Assembly (NCBI RefSeq): GCF_032854445.1 | Contig: NC_088295.1 | Coordinates: forward strand, 16,169,385-16,233,384 | Reading direction: 5' to 3' | Length of the DNA stretch: 64,000 nt | DNA from: Liolophura sinensis | Taxonomy: Eukaryota; Mollusca; Polyplacophora; Chitonida; Chitonidae | Part shown: positions 1 through 11,600 of the stretch, piece after piece | Position numbering within the stretch: the stretch's first letter is position 1 | Layout of the letters: each line of letters starts with the position of its first letter | The notes under the pieces: model-generated | What the model saw: only the letters and a program-made list of their open reading frames with translations | Told to the model about the DNA's origin: nothing | Databases searched by the model: none | Program-made: the position numbers and the translations under genes

Positions 1-2400
1 GTATTCGAAGCTGATCTGATTGCTTCATTGATCAGTTGTGTCATTCAAAAAGAATGAATAATATAAGATAAGTTTCTGTCTGATGGATTTAAGAGATTTA
101 TGGATGTGCGAACAATAGCGGAATAGAGACAGCCAAGTCTTCCGAACAAACAACATGGAAAAAGCATAAAATAAGGGCTGGGATATACCAGTCCAAAGAA
201 AAAGTAATGAAAAAAAAAATACATATGTAAATACGTGTAGAACAAACACATATGTAGACAGATGTAGAAAGGTGCATAAGGTGGCAGACAGTCGAAGTAG
301 AAGTTATATGGGGTTATTATTTAAAAAGAAAATAACTCATTATTTGCAAGCACTATCGGTAGGAATGGCAGAGCGTTTCTGGAACGTTTTATAACTTCTG
401 TGTAACACATGATAAGTATAAGGATTTACAACAAGACAGAGAGGGTATCAACCCAATAATGAGTTATATCATATAAATATAAAGTACGTCCAAAAATAGG
501 TCTGAGAAAAGCACGTAACGAGATATTGCGTGTGTATACCTGTATCAAATAATCTGATCTATACGAAGTACTTCCAGCATTGTTTTCTTGGTAAGGAAAA
601 GGAACAACTATAAAAGACTCCATATTGCAATATCCTTTAATCACCATGGCATACATGTGCATGGTTATTCGTTTAACTGCTGATTTAGATTGTTTTACAC
701 CGATGCTTTTCCTTTTGTCACATTTTAATTATTTGATTGCAATATTTCAACAATTGACATCGGTCATATTTACGGGTGGAGAAAACAAAAGCGTCCTCTC
801 AGAGAAAACCAGCGGCCTTTGGCAAGTACATGGCAAACCTCCTGAGCCTCCCGATGTTATAGCTATAATGCCTGCACACTAACGTTAAAATTATTAGTAC
901 CGGTACCGTAACAGTGACTGAGCCTCGATATTTTTTCGATAAGAACGCATACCCTCGTATTAACAAGTCTTACTGACTTCAATGAGTGCTGCTGATAAAA
1001 TGGCTCCAGATTCACTTCTCATTTATATAAAGCTCTACAAACTGTAACCACAACAGTATAGAAACAAAAGATGGGTTGACGCATTGCTCTTCAACGTCAC
1101 TCATTCTTTGACTGTGGGTCTGTTTCATGTATGCGCTTCTTTTGTTGGACACACTTCATATTCTCAAACATTTATGTACTGAACTCCTGCCAGGTTTGAA
1201 TTAGAATAAGCATTTTATGAATCTGGCAGCCGATGATATAGCATATTTATTTTGTTGCTAACAGTGGATTTGTATCTTTTTCATCTTAAACTCTTCATAC
1301 ATGCTATCCACAAGGTAGCAAACCTTTGTACAGAATTTATATACACAAGTACTTTGTTGTGTACACCTCAAATTACCGAAAAAAAAACAAACAAAACAAC
1401 AACCATGTCACCATATTAGAGGGAACGATTCCAGCTGCGTCACATATCACGCTGGGTTTGTATGTAGCGAACTGTTACTTGTCACGTATAGCGATGAATG
1501 CAATTCATATCACTTTGTTAGCACACAAATAAAATCGATTCTTCGCTAGACACAGGTGTATGTTATTATATATAGATATGCAGACTGGTTTTAAGCTCAA
1601 ACTCGCGTATTCGGCTGATTGAAACCATGACAAGTATGAATGCATTTTAATTTCCTACATTACCTCGCGTGTCAAAATACATGTGAATTAACTTCAATAT
1701 TAAGACTAAGGCAACATGCACATGTACATAAACAGTCATGCAGTACAGTGTCTTGAGCTATTTGTTATGTAATAGTAGAAAAAAAGCACAGCAGACCTAT
1801 ACAACACTGCAAATGTGATTTGGACTGGGAGGCCTAGATTATATTATACAGTTTTTGGAACACCCATTCATATATCATATCTATTTAGGCTTGCAACAGA
1901 ATTAATTATCAATCTATGTATACAAGTGTTTCCCCTGAATTAACCCACAAATCATGTCTTTGCATATATCATACTGTACATCCTATACGTAATATCGTAC
2001 TCGTCATAATACATTTCGTTCGTTTATCAAAACATGATAAAATAGCATTCTATGACTTTGCTTACCCGTTCTGGTGGAATCCGACATTTTTCTGATGGTA
2101 TCACCGAGCCGATTCCGTTAAAAGCCTAACGAAGTAAAGAATGCACACTTGAACAACATTTCACATATCATGCAATGGTGTTTATAACTTTCTTAACCAG
2201 TTCAGATATCTGCCGTTAACTCACTGCTGTAAACAATTGATAACTTGAACATACCTATGTTCTCCAGAAAGTGTTCCCAGCCAACAGGCAGCGATGGGTT
2301 TCGTTCCCAACTCTCCCTCCGTACACTGCCACCTGATCCACCCTCCGCTCCGCGATTTAAACCCGGCGGTCGACAGGTGCGTCTGCGGAAGGTGGAGGTA
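1..2400. other. No gene recognised
   Basis: AT-rich sequence with only short chance ORFs. No splice-flanked open segment, repeat or RNA gene that I can support. Confidence 0.5.
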
Positions 2401-2405
2401 TTTGG

Positions 2406-2432
2406 AGGGGGGGGGGGGGGGGGAGGGGGGGC
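2406..2432. repeat. poly-G tract
   Basis: Almost pure G with single A/C interruptions. C-runs of similar kind occur at about 4802-4815 and 33783-33796. Confidence 0.9.
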
Positions 2433-2728
2433 GGTCCAAATACACATATGAATGCGAAATAATTGGGTTTTTTTTTCACATTTCTTAGTTTATATAATCG
2501 TGTGTATATTTCAAGGTTTCCCATTTAACTTTGTTGTTATCTTTCTGTTTGCTATACTAAGCAATTGTTTCCACTTCAAGACGTTTAACTTTTAGTCAAA
2601 TGTTCACAATTGTATGAGAACCAGCCAATGTGAATCCTTTCCATTAAATTGAGCCAGTGCTCAATCAACTTCGCAATCGATCATGTGCCGAGTGACCTCC
2701 CTTCTCCGCTTTGTATTGCTGTATGTCT

Positions 2729-2730
<2 letters not shown>

Positions 2731-2788
<58 letters not shown>
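2731..2788. repeat. (TA)n microsatellite
   Basis: An uninterrupted TA dinucleotide run of about 58 bp. Confidence 0.97.
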
Positions 2789-2789
<1 letters not shown>

Positions 2790-3159
2790 CTGCACGGAGA
2801 CAGATGTGTATATGCACAGGTTGGTAGTTAGCCAGTTACGCCCCCAGATAGACGGGAAATACCACAGTGCATAAGTCGAACACCACTGCGTGGCGCATAT
2901 CATTTTATTTATTTATGTTGTTTATCTATCTTATTATTATTTAATGCAACCACTCAAGAATTTTTGCTTGGATGAAAACAGAGCGCCCCGTGGAAACCAT
3001 GTATGGTGTAGACAGCCATATTGATGGACGACAAATGGTCTTAATGAACGTTATACCATTACATCGAACAGTATACTGTTATCAAGTCTTCACAAATAAT
3101 GAAAGTTGGCAAATCTTCAAATCCTCTGTCTCAGGACTGTAAACCAGGACTGGGTTTGA

Positions 3160-3226
3160 ACCCGAACCCTGTACCTTGTGGTTAGGAGTTGCACATCGTA
3201 CTGACTGAGCTACATGCCCTTCACCC
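3160..3226 (-). mobile_element. tRNA-like SINE head
   Basis: The minus strand reads GGGCATGTAGCTCAGTCAGT (A box) and GGGTTCGGGTTCAAACCC (B box). The cloverleaf is poor and the sequence continues into non-tRNA sequence, so a SINE head rather than a tRNA gene. Confidence 0.45.
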
Positions 3227-3293
3227 TCGCTAACTGATCGATAGGTGGAACACATTACATTGGAACACATTACATATAGCATTATAATGTTGT

Positions 3294-3358
3294 GAATGAA
3301 TGAATGTTTATGGCTTAACGGCACTACGACAATGTATAGCAGTCATATCATGGCGAGA
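3294..3358. mobile_element. Short SINE tail, family 3
   Basis: GAATGAATGAATG then TTTATGGCTTAACGGCACTA and GTCATATCATGGCGAG. The same block recurs at about 15439-15502 and 25460-25531. Confidence 0.45.
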
Positions 3359-3439
3359 ACATGTTGTGTGATTCATGCCGACACCCAGGATCTTGCCCAA
3401 ACAATTCACTCACTGTTGTTATGTGCACAACTGCCGTCA

Positions 3440-4185
3440 GCTTCTAAATTTCTAAAAAAGTTTAGGGCCTGCTGTCTGCCTCTAATTTACAATGTTCCAG
3501 AATACGCTCAATTCGGAGCCTGTTTGTTTACATCAAGTGTTCAGGAATTTTCTTATTCTAGACAATTCCACCAGCCTATATAAGACCTATGAAAGCAGGT
3601 CAAAAAGGGAGAAAGGAGAATTATTGAGAGTTTGGATGCTTTCGCTGTGTGTTACTTTAGTAGGCCTTTTGTGCTGAATTTTAGTGTCTTTATAGCCTCT
3701 GGCTTTGTTATATCCTATAACCACCGAGCACTTGTTCAGTCTGAACTTGTATATTTAATTTGTGCTCTTGTGTACACAGTGCTTATTAGTACCCGGACCC
3801 TCTTTGTGGAATTTTGTGTATATTTCGACATACACTCAGTTATACTGTGGATTTTCCCTCTTATTTGTGCATTTATGCCTGTATGGTTTTCCGCATTGTG
3901 GAATATATGCATCCGTTTGGACTTAAAAACGTTGTACATGTAAGTACTTTAGTATTTGTATAGATACTGCTATCCTTTCTTGTTAAACTTAAGTACTTTA
4001 GTATTTGTATAAGTCTTATTATCTGTTCTTGTTAAAGCTAATAAATTGTTGTAAAATAAAATCTGCTGGTTTTGGTTACTTTTTTGTGCTGCTAAACTGT
4101 CGTGTATTTCGAACAAGCCATCTCTTTATAATACAGGCAGTTTGGGTCGTAACACTGTCCATACCGCAAATAAATCTGTTGAAAG
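3440..4185 (+). other. Possible solo LTR or promoter-like segment
   Basis: Contains a TATA-like box (CCTATATAAGACC, about 3575), an open stretch of hydrophobic codons, and polyadenylation signals (AATAAA near 4040 and 4058), the order expected within an LTR. No matching second copy or terminal TG/CA ends could be fixed. Confidence 0.25.
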
Positions 4186-4567
4186 TTCATTGAGTTTCAT
4201 TTGGGTTTTATTCTGATGCAAGACCTATTGACTTGTAACGCGACTATGACTCCAAAAAAACAAAGTCAGAGCGCCAGCCGTGTTTTTGAATTACATAGAT
4301 AACTTGAGTTCGAACTGGTGTCGAAGCAATGGCATATAACATTAGATTTTTCAATAAAATACACATCTATAAAACTTAAAAGCGAGATAAGTCCCAATGA
4401 CGTCACACATGCAGTTGTGCCATCTGCTTCACTCACAATCACCGGTATTTTACATGTATTTTCTTTTGTTCCTTTGGGCTGCCTTTTTTCTATTTCTTCC
4501 ATCTGATTGTTAAGTTGCATCATTTTGTAACAGAAGCTTCACATTTTTCATTCTACGAATAACTTTG

Positions 4568-5692
4568 AGATCAGAAAAGTTAGTCGTCGGGCCGCGGTAG
4601 GCGGTAGGTGATTCAAAGGGACCAGTCATTGTATACATTTTCGAACTTTTACATTCAAATATTTCTTATCCTTTCAAATATACAACCAATTTTACACAAT
4701 ATGCACGTCTCTCGATTCTCTTTCACCTGACACCAAAGTTGCCACCATCCGACACACAGAGGGCGCTACAATCGAATCGCCTACTTTGATAGTTTGAATC
4801 GCCCCCCCCCCCCCCCGCCCATACACAATACTAAATGGTCTAGAGCAACCAAATTCACACAGTAACAGCACTTCTGATTCTTTTTCACACGACACCAAAT
4901 CTGACTCCAGGGGGGGGGCTACAATCGAATCGCCGACGAATCGCCTTCTGACTCACACAGGCAATAGTAAATGGTCTAAAGCAGCCAAACTTACACAATA
5001 AGCGTCACTACTGGGTTTTTTTACATGACAACCTAAAGCAACCAAACTTTACACACAAGAGAGATCTCTATTCATCCACTTTCACCTGATACCAAAGTTA
5101 ACACCATCTGTCTCCAGGGGGCGCTGCAATCGAATCGCCGTCGAATCGCCTTCTGGCTCACACAGGCAATAGTAAATGGTTTAAAGCAGCCAAACTTACA
5201 CAATATTGACACCCCCTGGGGTCAGATGGTGTCAACTTTGGTGTCATGTGAAAGAAATTCAAAAGTAATGTATATTGTGTAAGTTTGGTTGCTTTAGACC
5301 ATTTATTACTGCCTGTGTAAGTCAGAAGGCGATTCGACAGTGATTCGAATGTAGGGCTCCTGCATGGAGTCAGATGGCATCAGATGGTGTCAACTTTGGT
5401 GTGAGGTTAAAGAGGGTACAACAGATGTATATTCTGTAAGTTTGGTTGCTCTAGGCATTTTAGCATTGTCTGTGTCAGCCAGTAGGCGATTTGACGGCGA
5501 TTCGATTCTGGCGCCCTCTGGAGTCAAATGGTGTTAACTTTGGTGTCAGATTAAAGAGGGCCCCAGATGGTGTATATTGTGTAAAATTAGTTGTTGTATA
5601 TTTCAAAGATGAGAGATATTTGAAAAAGTAATGACTAATCCCTTTGAATCGCCTACGGCCTACCGCGAACCGCCGACTAACTTTTCTGATCT
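4568..5692. mobile_element. Foldback-type element, 1.1 kb, long inverted repeats
   Basis: The ends are inverted copies: AGATCAGAAAAGTTAGTCG at 4568 and its complement ending at 5692, with similarity continuing for over 100 bp inward. Both arms contain subrepeats of opposite orientation built on ACTTTGGTGTCA-like and CGAATCGCC-like motifs. No coding capacity and no clear target duplication. Confidence 0.75.
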
Positions 5693-5714
5693 ATAACTAT
5701 AACTTGTTTTTCAG

Positions 5715-5800
5715 GAAATGGAGGCAGATGACAAGCTCGTAGGGTTTGGGGTTCGGAGATTTAGGCACAGTGCTGTGAGGCAAAACGTTTATTTGTACCG
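5715..5800 (+). CDS. Candidate plus-strand exon of unknown gene
   Basis: 86 nt between a strong acceptor (TTGTTTTTCAG) and a consensus donor (CG|GTAAGT), open in the frame EMEADDKLVGFGVRRFRH. It lies 22 bp right of a foldback element. No flanking exon was identified. The splice signals are unusually good for an isolated sequence. Confidence 0.28.
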
Positions 5801-5834
5801 GTAAGTCTAAGTAAAGGGAAAATCAGTTGTGGAC

Positions 5835-5925
5835 TACAGCCACATATGACCGGAGAGGAAGCTGACATAGCTAGTCAGCGATGGCATTGATGAGACGCTC
5901 CTGGGTGATTGCGCTGCGCTACTTT
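5835..5925 (-). mobile_element. SINE (family 1) 5' fragment
   Basis: GACCGGAGAGGAAGC, GCATTGATGAGACGCTCCTG and GCGCTGCGCTA match the head and centre of family 1 in minus orientation. Confidence 0.5.
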
Positions 5926-6108
5926 CTATTTAGTTATTTCCGTTTATAATAAAACTATATGATTATCTTGATTTTTTGCATGAATTGGGATTTGTATGAA
6001 CACTAGATTCATACTGTTTGGTTTGGTTATTGCCTGTCAAGACCTCATGAATTTAAATATACCTATCGACCTATTTGGAAACATATAATGTGTTAAACTG
6101 TTACAAGT

Positions 6109-6345
6109 GGGACCTCCGTGGCAAAGTGCTTAACGTGCTGGTGTAGCACAGCACCCTATGCAAAAAATTCTCACCACTCAATGCGACTGCTGTGAGTTCA
6201 GCTCATGTTGGCTTCGTCTCGGGTCGAAGCCTACGTGGGAAGGTCTGCGAGCCAACTGCGGACGCCCGTGGGTTGTTTTCCTGACTGCCGTCGTATAGGC
6301 CTATGTGAAACATTTTGATCCGTGAAAAAACATCAACCGAATAAA
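6109..6345 (+). mobile_element. tRNA-derived SINE related to family 1, plus strand
   Basis: Head GGGACCTCCGTGGCAAAGTG, centre CTACGTGGGAAGGTCTGCGA, then GCCGTCGTATAGG and the A-rich tail ACCGAATAAATAGA. Confidence 0.65.
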
Positions 6346-6404
6346 TAGATTATTCTTATGCCATTGTTTGGGGAGATGTGGTGGTACCTTGACTTTCATT
6401 CACC

Positions 6405-6534
6405 CTGGGGCCGGTTTCATGACTCTCACTTAGATAAGTAAGCCCTTAACTACCATGGCAACGTATGATGTATGTAAAGCGCACTTAGCTGAGGGCAACT
6501 TAACACTAAGCAAGCTTGATTATGCCGGCCCCAG
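6405..6534. mobile_element. MITE, 130 bp
   Basis: Inverted ends CTGGGGCCGG and CCGGCCCCAG with further imperfect complementarity inward (CACTTAG / CTAAGCAAG). Short, non-coding, hairpin-forming. Confidence 0.65.
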
Positions 6535-7313
6535 AATCTTGACGCGCCCACACCATGCGTGGCGCACTAAAATCAAATAAACTAACAAAGAAACACATCA
6601 AATAGATAAATATGAAATTCGGGCTATATATTGTGGCATCCATACAGAGAACATGGGCATGAAACATTAAATACCACAAATCTGATTACAGCCGAATAGA
6701 CACTACACGCTACAGCACTGCAAGGCTAAACTCTACGCATAGATAGTCAAATCACAGACCCTTTATGTAACACAGATAAAGCTGAAAAGCAACATATATT
6801 TTTACTATTAAAATATTTTAAAATGAAGCACACGCAATTGGAAGACAAAACGCTTGTCTATAAAGCATCGAATCTAATATTAAATAAACATTGATCCGTT
6901 CTTCACGTCACGGATCTTACAATAGTAAAACTGTGTTAAGATAAAGGTATACTGATTCATTAACAAAGAAAACATTAGTTTCAAATGTCGATGAATTGAA
7001 CATATGTCTCACTGTAGTCAATGTTTGATCTTCGTCAGACATATCACCATAGCCCAAAGCCTATACCATATTGGCCATATCAGCGTACTATATCACCATC
7101 ACATAAATTTGGGTAGAAGGGGAGGTTTTACTCAGTGAAAAAAAATAAATAAAGAGCTATTTCACAACAAATTGTGAAAATTAAACTGCTAATACATCTT
7201 GTCAAAATATTGTCTTGACGATTATTTCGTAAGAAGACTCTTGTTTTAAAAAATAATGGCAAATTCCAAGTGACCAAAATCTGCGATGCTGATTTCACTT
7301 CCTCGTGCCAGAT

Positions 7314-7535
7314 TTAGAAGCGACTAAGGTCTGTCTCAGCCCGTAGAAGACGATTTTTTCTGTCGCGCAGCTCTTCTCTCTTTTGCATCACGCCGAGATC
7401 CTCCACCACGTGGTTCGCGTTCGCCGGTTTAGCCGCAAACTTCATCAGCTTGGTGCTAATCCTGTTCACGAGAACACTGAGCATCTGATGACGGATGATC
7501 ATCGGAACCATGTCCATAACCCGTCGAGAAGACAC
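7314..7535 (-). CDS. Mx-A exon 14: GED-like C-terminus and stop
   Basis: 73 codons plus TAA. It starts [19 protein letters not shown], the conserved C-terminal stalk/GED helix, and ends in a charged helix. Acceptor TTACAG. Confidence 0.93.
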   Translation of the reverse strand: MSSRRVMDMVPMIIRHQMLSVLVNRISTKLMKFAAKPANANHVVEDLGVMQKREELRDRKNRLLRAETDLSRF

Positions 7536-8637
7536 CTGTAACAGAAACAATCAAGTTATTCACAGTGCCCGGATAAAAGTAACAAAAAAAATAGTAAAAA
7601 TACATTCGTCAAAACAGAAGAATTTCAATACACGAAGTATTTTTCTTAAAAAACCTATACTTTTAATCTCGCAAATACATTACGAACTCTACTGTGCAGA
7701 GATGACCTAGTCGGCAGAACGTCCGTCTCTTCGTGGAAAACCCGTTCCCATAGGTGTCAAACCTAAGACTTGAGCAATCTATAGGCAAATTGTTGCTTGG
7801 CGTGTGATATATATGAGGCGATGTGTCAAGGAAGGGTTGACCCATCGCCCAGTGCTGTTACTATAGGTGGGGCATCAAGACTGGTATATGTGCATGCACA
7901 AGTATTATTATCAACATTCAGACTTGACCGATGTACTGGGTCAGATTCGAGGTCTGCACATGACTATAATGCAACACCAACGTGTTAAATGTTACGTAGA
8001 TTATACCGAGTAAACAAGCATTCAACCAGCAAACAAACCAGCAGATCTGTTAAGAGTATTTACATGCGGAGGTATAACAGCTTACGGTAAAGTAACAATT
8101 CAGCGCATCAAGTATATGTTCGGCTTCTTTTTGTTCTTTATCTTCTTTTCCATATTCTTGTGACATATACGACGTTTTCTCTTCGTCATTTTCATGCTTC
8201 TCTTTTAAAATATCTGTAAATAGAATTTGGAATGTTGGAATCAATAAAATTAGTTCCATAGTGGTGTTGGATCTTTCCCACAATCTAATATTGGCCACTT
8301 CATAAATGCCTTTAAAGAAATAGGCTATTATGGGTGAGCTTTGGGATTATTAACTGAAACAGAACTGTCCGAATATAATACAAAAATAATTGTGCACAGT
8401 GACTCTGAAACTTGAAAAATGCAGCATAGATAAACTGTATGTAACTATCTGAAATAAAAAAACATGAGCTACAATCAAAGATTCTAAATATCCGTGCTCG
8501 CAACCTTTATGCTCAAAGATTTTATATTCCAAACACGCTAAATATATACAAAACATACATACATACATACATACATACATACATACATACATACATACAT
8601 ACATACATACATACATCCACGCGCACGCGCACGCACA

Positions 8638-8671
<34 letters not shown>

Positions 8672-11600
8672 CATGCATGCATACACGCATACACGCATAC
8701 ACGCACACACACATACACACACATACATACATACATACATACATACATACATACATAAATACATAAATACATACATACATACATACATAAATACATATTT
8801 TAAGAAAATTTTAAATTACACGAAATGAACCGCCATGCAAACTTTTACATCAGAAACGGACATTATTTTGAGCAGTTATAGCACAGAAATCAACAGCCAA
8901 TGAAAAACATAACTTAATACACAAATTTCAACCTTCATCCGATGAAGGCAGTCGGCACACAAAATTTTGTACAAATTGAACACTTTTTACAGAAGTTATA
9001 CAGCCTAATGACAGGGAAATGCAATACAGTTAATAGGGCCAAGTAGGTGTTTCTATAGACTGTGCGAGTGTGAGTGCTTAACGTCGTACTTAACAATTTT
9101 TCAGCCATATGAACGACGAAGGAATCCTCAGAGTGCATGTTGCAGGACGAATTTTTACCGCTCTTTTATCCAGTGCTGCTTCACTGAGACGACTTACCGA
9201 AGGCAAGTAAGCCGCTCCGCCCGAGCCATTATAGGCTACTGATACGGGTCAACCAGTCGTTGAACTATTCCCTTCACGCTGAACGCCAAGCGAGGAAGTT
9301 ATAACTTCGTCTTTTAAAGTCTTAGGTGTGACTCGGCCCAGAATTGACCCTAAATCTACCGCTCCCGAAGCGGACGCTCTACCAACTTCTATAGAGTAAT
9401 GCTGGCGGAAACCCCGCTAATGGATACAAAGGAAAGTTACTTTGTATAACATGATAAACAAGATAAAAATTATTACCTGACGATTTGAGACTATACGTGC
9501 ATATCAAAGTGCGAGGAGTCGTTTTTTCAAAGGGAAAATATCTTTGAAGGACTCATTGCTACCCAAAATGACAACATAAATGTTTTCATTTGCCTAAGAC
9601 ATTAACTTTATTGCAGACGACAAATCAGATATATTTTTTAAATATTTGTTTTACGTCCTATTCAAGAACTTTTCAATTATACAATGGCGACCAGTATATT
9701 ATGGATAGGAGAAACCAGACTTTCACTAATAAACCAACGACCTTTGGCGAGTTCGGCGAAGTTTTATGAGTGTGACATTATGTTATACTGTTGGAGTGAG
9801 TGCTTAGGGTTTAACGTCGTATTCATACTGTTGGAGGGCAAGAGTTATTCAGAGAACTTCATGCAAGATTATACACGTGTGAATGGGTTCCACGGATCTT
9901 CATACAAGATTATACACGTGAGAATGGGTTCCACGGATCTTCATACAAGATTATACACGTGAGAGTGAGTTCCACAAACCTTCATGCAAGATTACACACG
10001 TCAGTGAGTTCAACAGACCTTCATGCAAGATTATATTTATTTATTTATTTATTTAATTGGTGTTTTACGCCATACTCAAGAATACTTATACGACGGCGGC
10101 CAGCATTATTGTGGGAAGAAACCGGGCAGAACCCGGGGGAAACCCACGACCATGCGCAGGTTGCTGCCAGACCTTCCCACGTACGGCCGGAGAGGAAGCC
10201 AGCATGAGCTGATCTTGAACTCACAGCGACCGCATTGGTGAGAGACTCCGGGGTCATTACGCTGCGCTAGCGCTTTAGCCGGTTGAGCCATTATTTATGC
10301 ACGTCAGTGGGTTCCACAGACCTTCATGCAAGATTATACACGTGAGAGTGGGTTCCACAGATCTTCATGCAAGATTATACACGTGAGAGTGAGTTCCACA
10401 AACCTTCATGCAAGATTACACAAGTCAGTGAGTTCAACAGACCTTCATGCAAGATTATATTTATTTATTTATTTATTTAATTGGTGTTTTACGCCATACT
10501 CAAGAATACTTATACGACGGCGGCCAGCATTATTGTGGGAAGAAACCGGGCAGAACCCGGGGGAAACCCACGACCATGCGCAGGTTGCTGCAAGACCTTC
10601 CCACGTACGGCCGGAGAGGAAGCCAGCATGAGCTGATCTTGAACTCACAGCGACCGCATTGGTGAGAGGCTCCGGGGTCATTACGCTGCGCTAGCGCGTT
10701 AGCCGGTTGAGCCATTATTTATGCACGTCAGTGGGTTCCACAGACCTTCATGCAAGATTATACACGTGAGAGTGGGTTCCACAGATCTTCATGCAAGATT
10801 ATACACGTGAGAGTGGGTTCCACAGACCTTCATACAAGATTATACACGTGAGAGTGGGTTCCACAGATCTTCATGCAAGATTATACACGTGGGAGTGGGT
10901 TCCATAGATCTTCATGCCAGATTAAACACGAGAAAATGGGTGTCAGAGACCCTCATGGAAGAGCAATGTACGGGAGCAGAGAAATATTGATAATTATATC
11001 ACTGAGGATAGTTTTAACCTACATCAAAGCGATTGTAAGGCAGGCCACTTATCACCACTCGGGCACGACCAGCTCTCCACTTTCATTTTGGTTTGGAAGA
11101 AAAGTTTCTGGCAGACACTGCGAACCAAGCTAATATAACTTTCCCCTCCAGTCCTTTGTCTTCTGCGCGGTATGTAGGCTGGGAGATAACTCGTCATATT
11201 GAGTCAGTACCAAGTTCCAATTCAAAGCGGAGAACCGTTCTCAAAAAATGTCCTGAAAATTGTTTTGAGATGGAATGACGGACTGACAAACGGAATGCAA
11301 ATCTATCTCACCGCCCCGAGTACCAACAGGGGACTAATTAAGAACTATATAAAAATAAAAGACTTTTTCACCGATCTCTTACCAATTTCTCTCAGGTAGG
11401 TTTGGTCCTGGGTGTAAATCAGGTCCTCCATGTCAAACTGTTCGCCGAGTTTTGTCTCGCACGTATCTTTAGCGGCTGTTCTCAGAGCAGACACAGTGGT
11501 CTACATTTAGACGACAAAATGAACAGAATTTATAAGATTCTCACTTCAGTCACAACAAACATTAAATAATTTAATCACCCAGAAGAAATAATAACAGCTG

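Larger units (their letters stand above)
9855..10945. repeat. 41-bp minisatellite in Mx-A intron 12
   Basis: Units of the form CACGTGAGAGTGGGTTCCAC plus AGATCTTCATGCAAGATTAT with small variants. Many units carry the palindrome CACGTG. Two SINE copies are embedded. Confidence 0.88.

Noticed and set aside
3160-3226. Functional tRNA gene
   Set aside because: A and B boxes are present but the acceptor and anticodon stems do not pair well, and no terminator follows.
3632-3943. 103-codon ORF as a multi-pass membrane protein
   Set aside because: The hydrophobic residues come from T-rich sequence between a TATA-like box and poly(A) signals, more like an LTR interior. No splice sites or homologue recognised.
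8350-8796. 148-codon ORF rich in Met/Tyr/Val/Cys
   Set aside because: Translation of the ACAT tetranucleotide repeat. All three minus frames are open for the same reason.
10045-10715. Paired ORFs of about 60-100 codons on both strands
   Set aside because: They are translations of two SINE copies.
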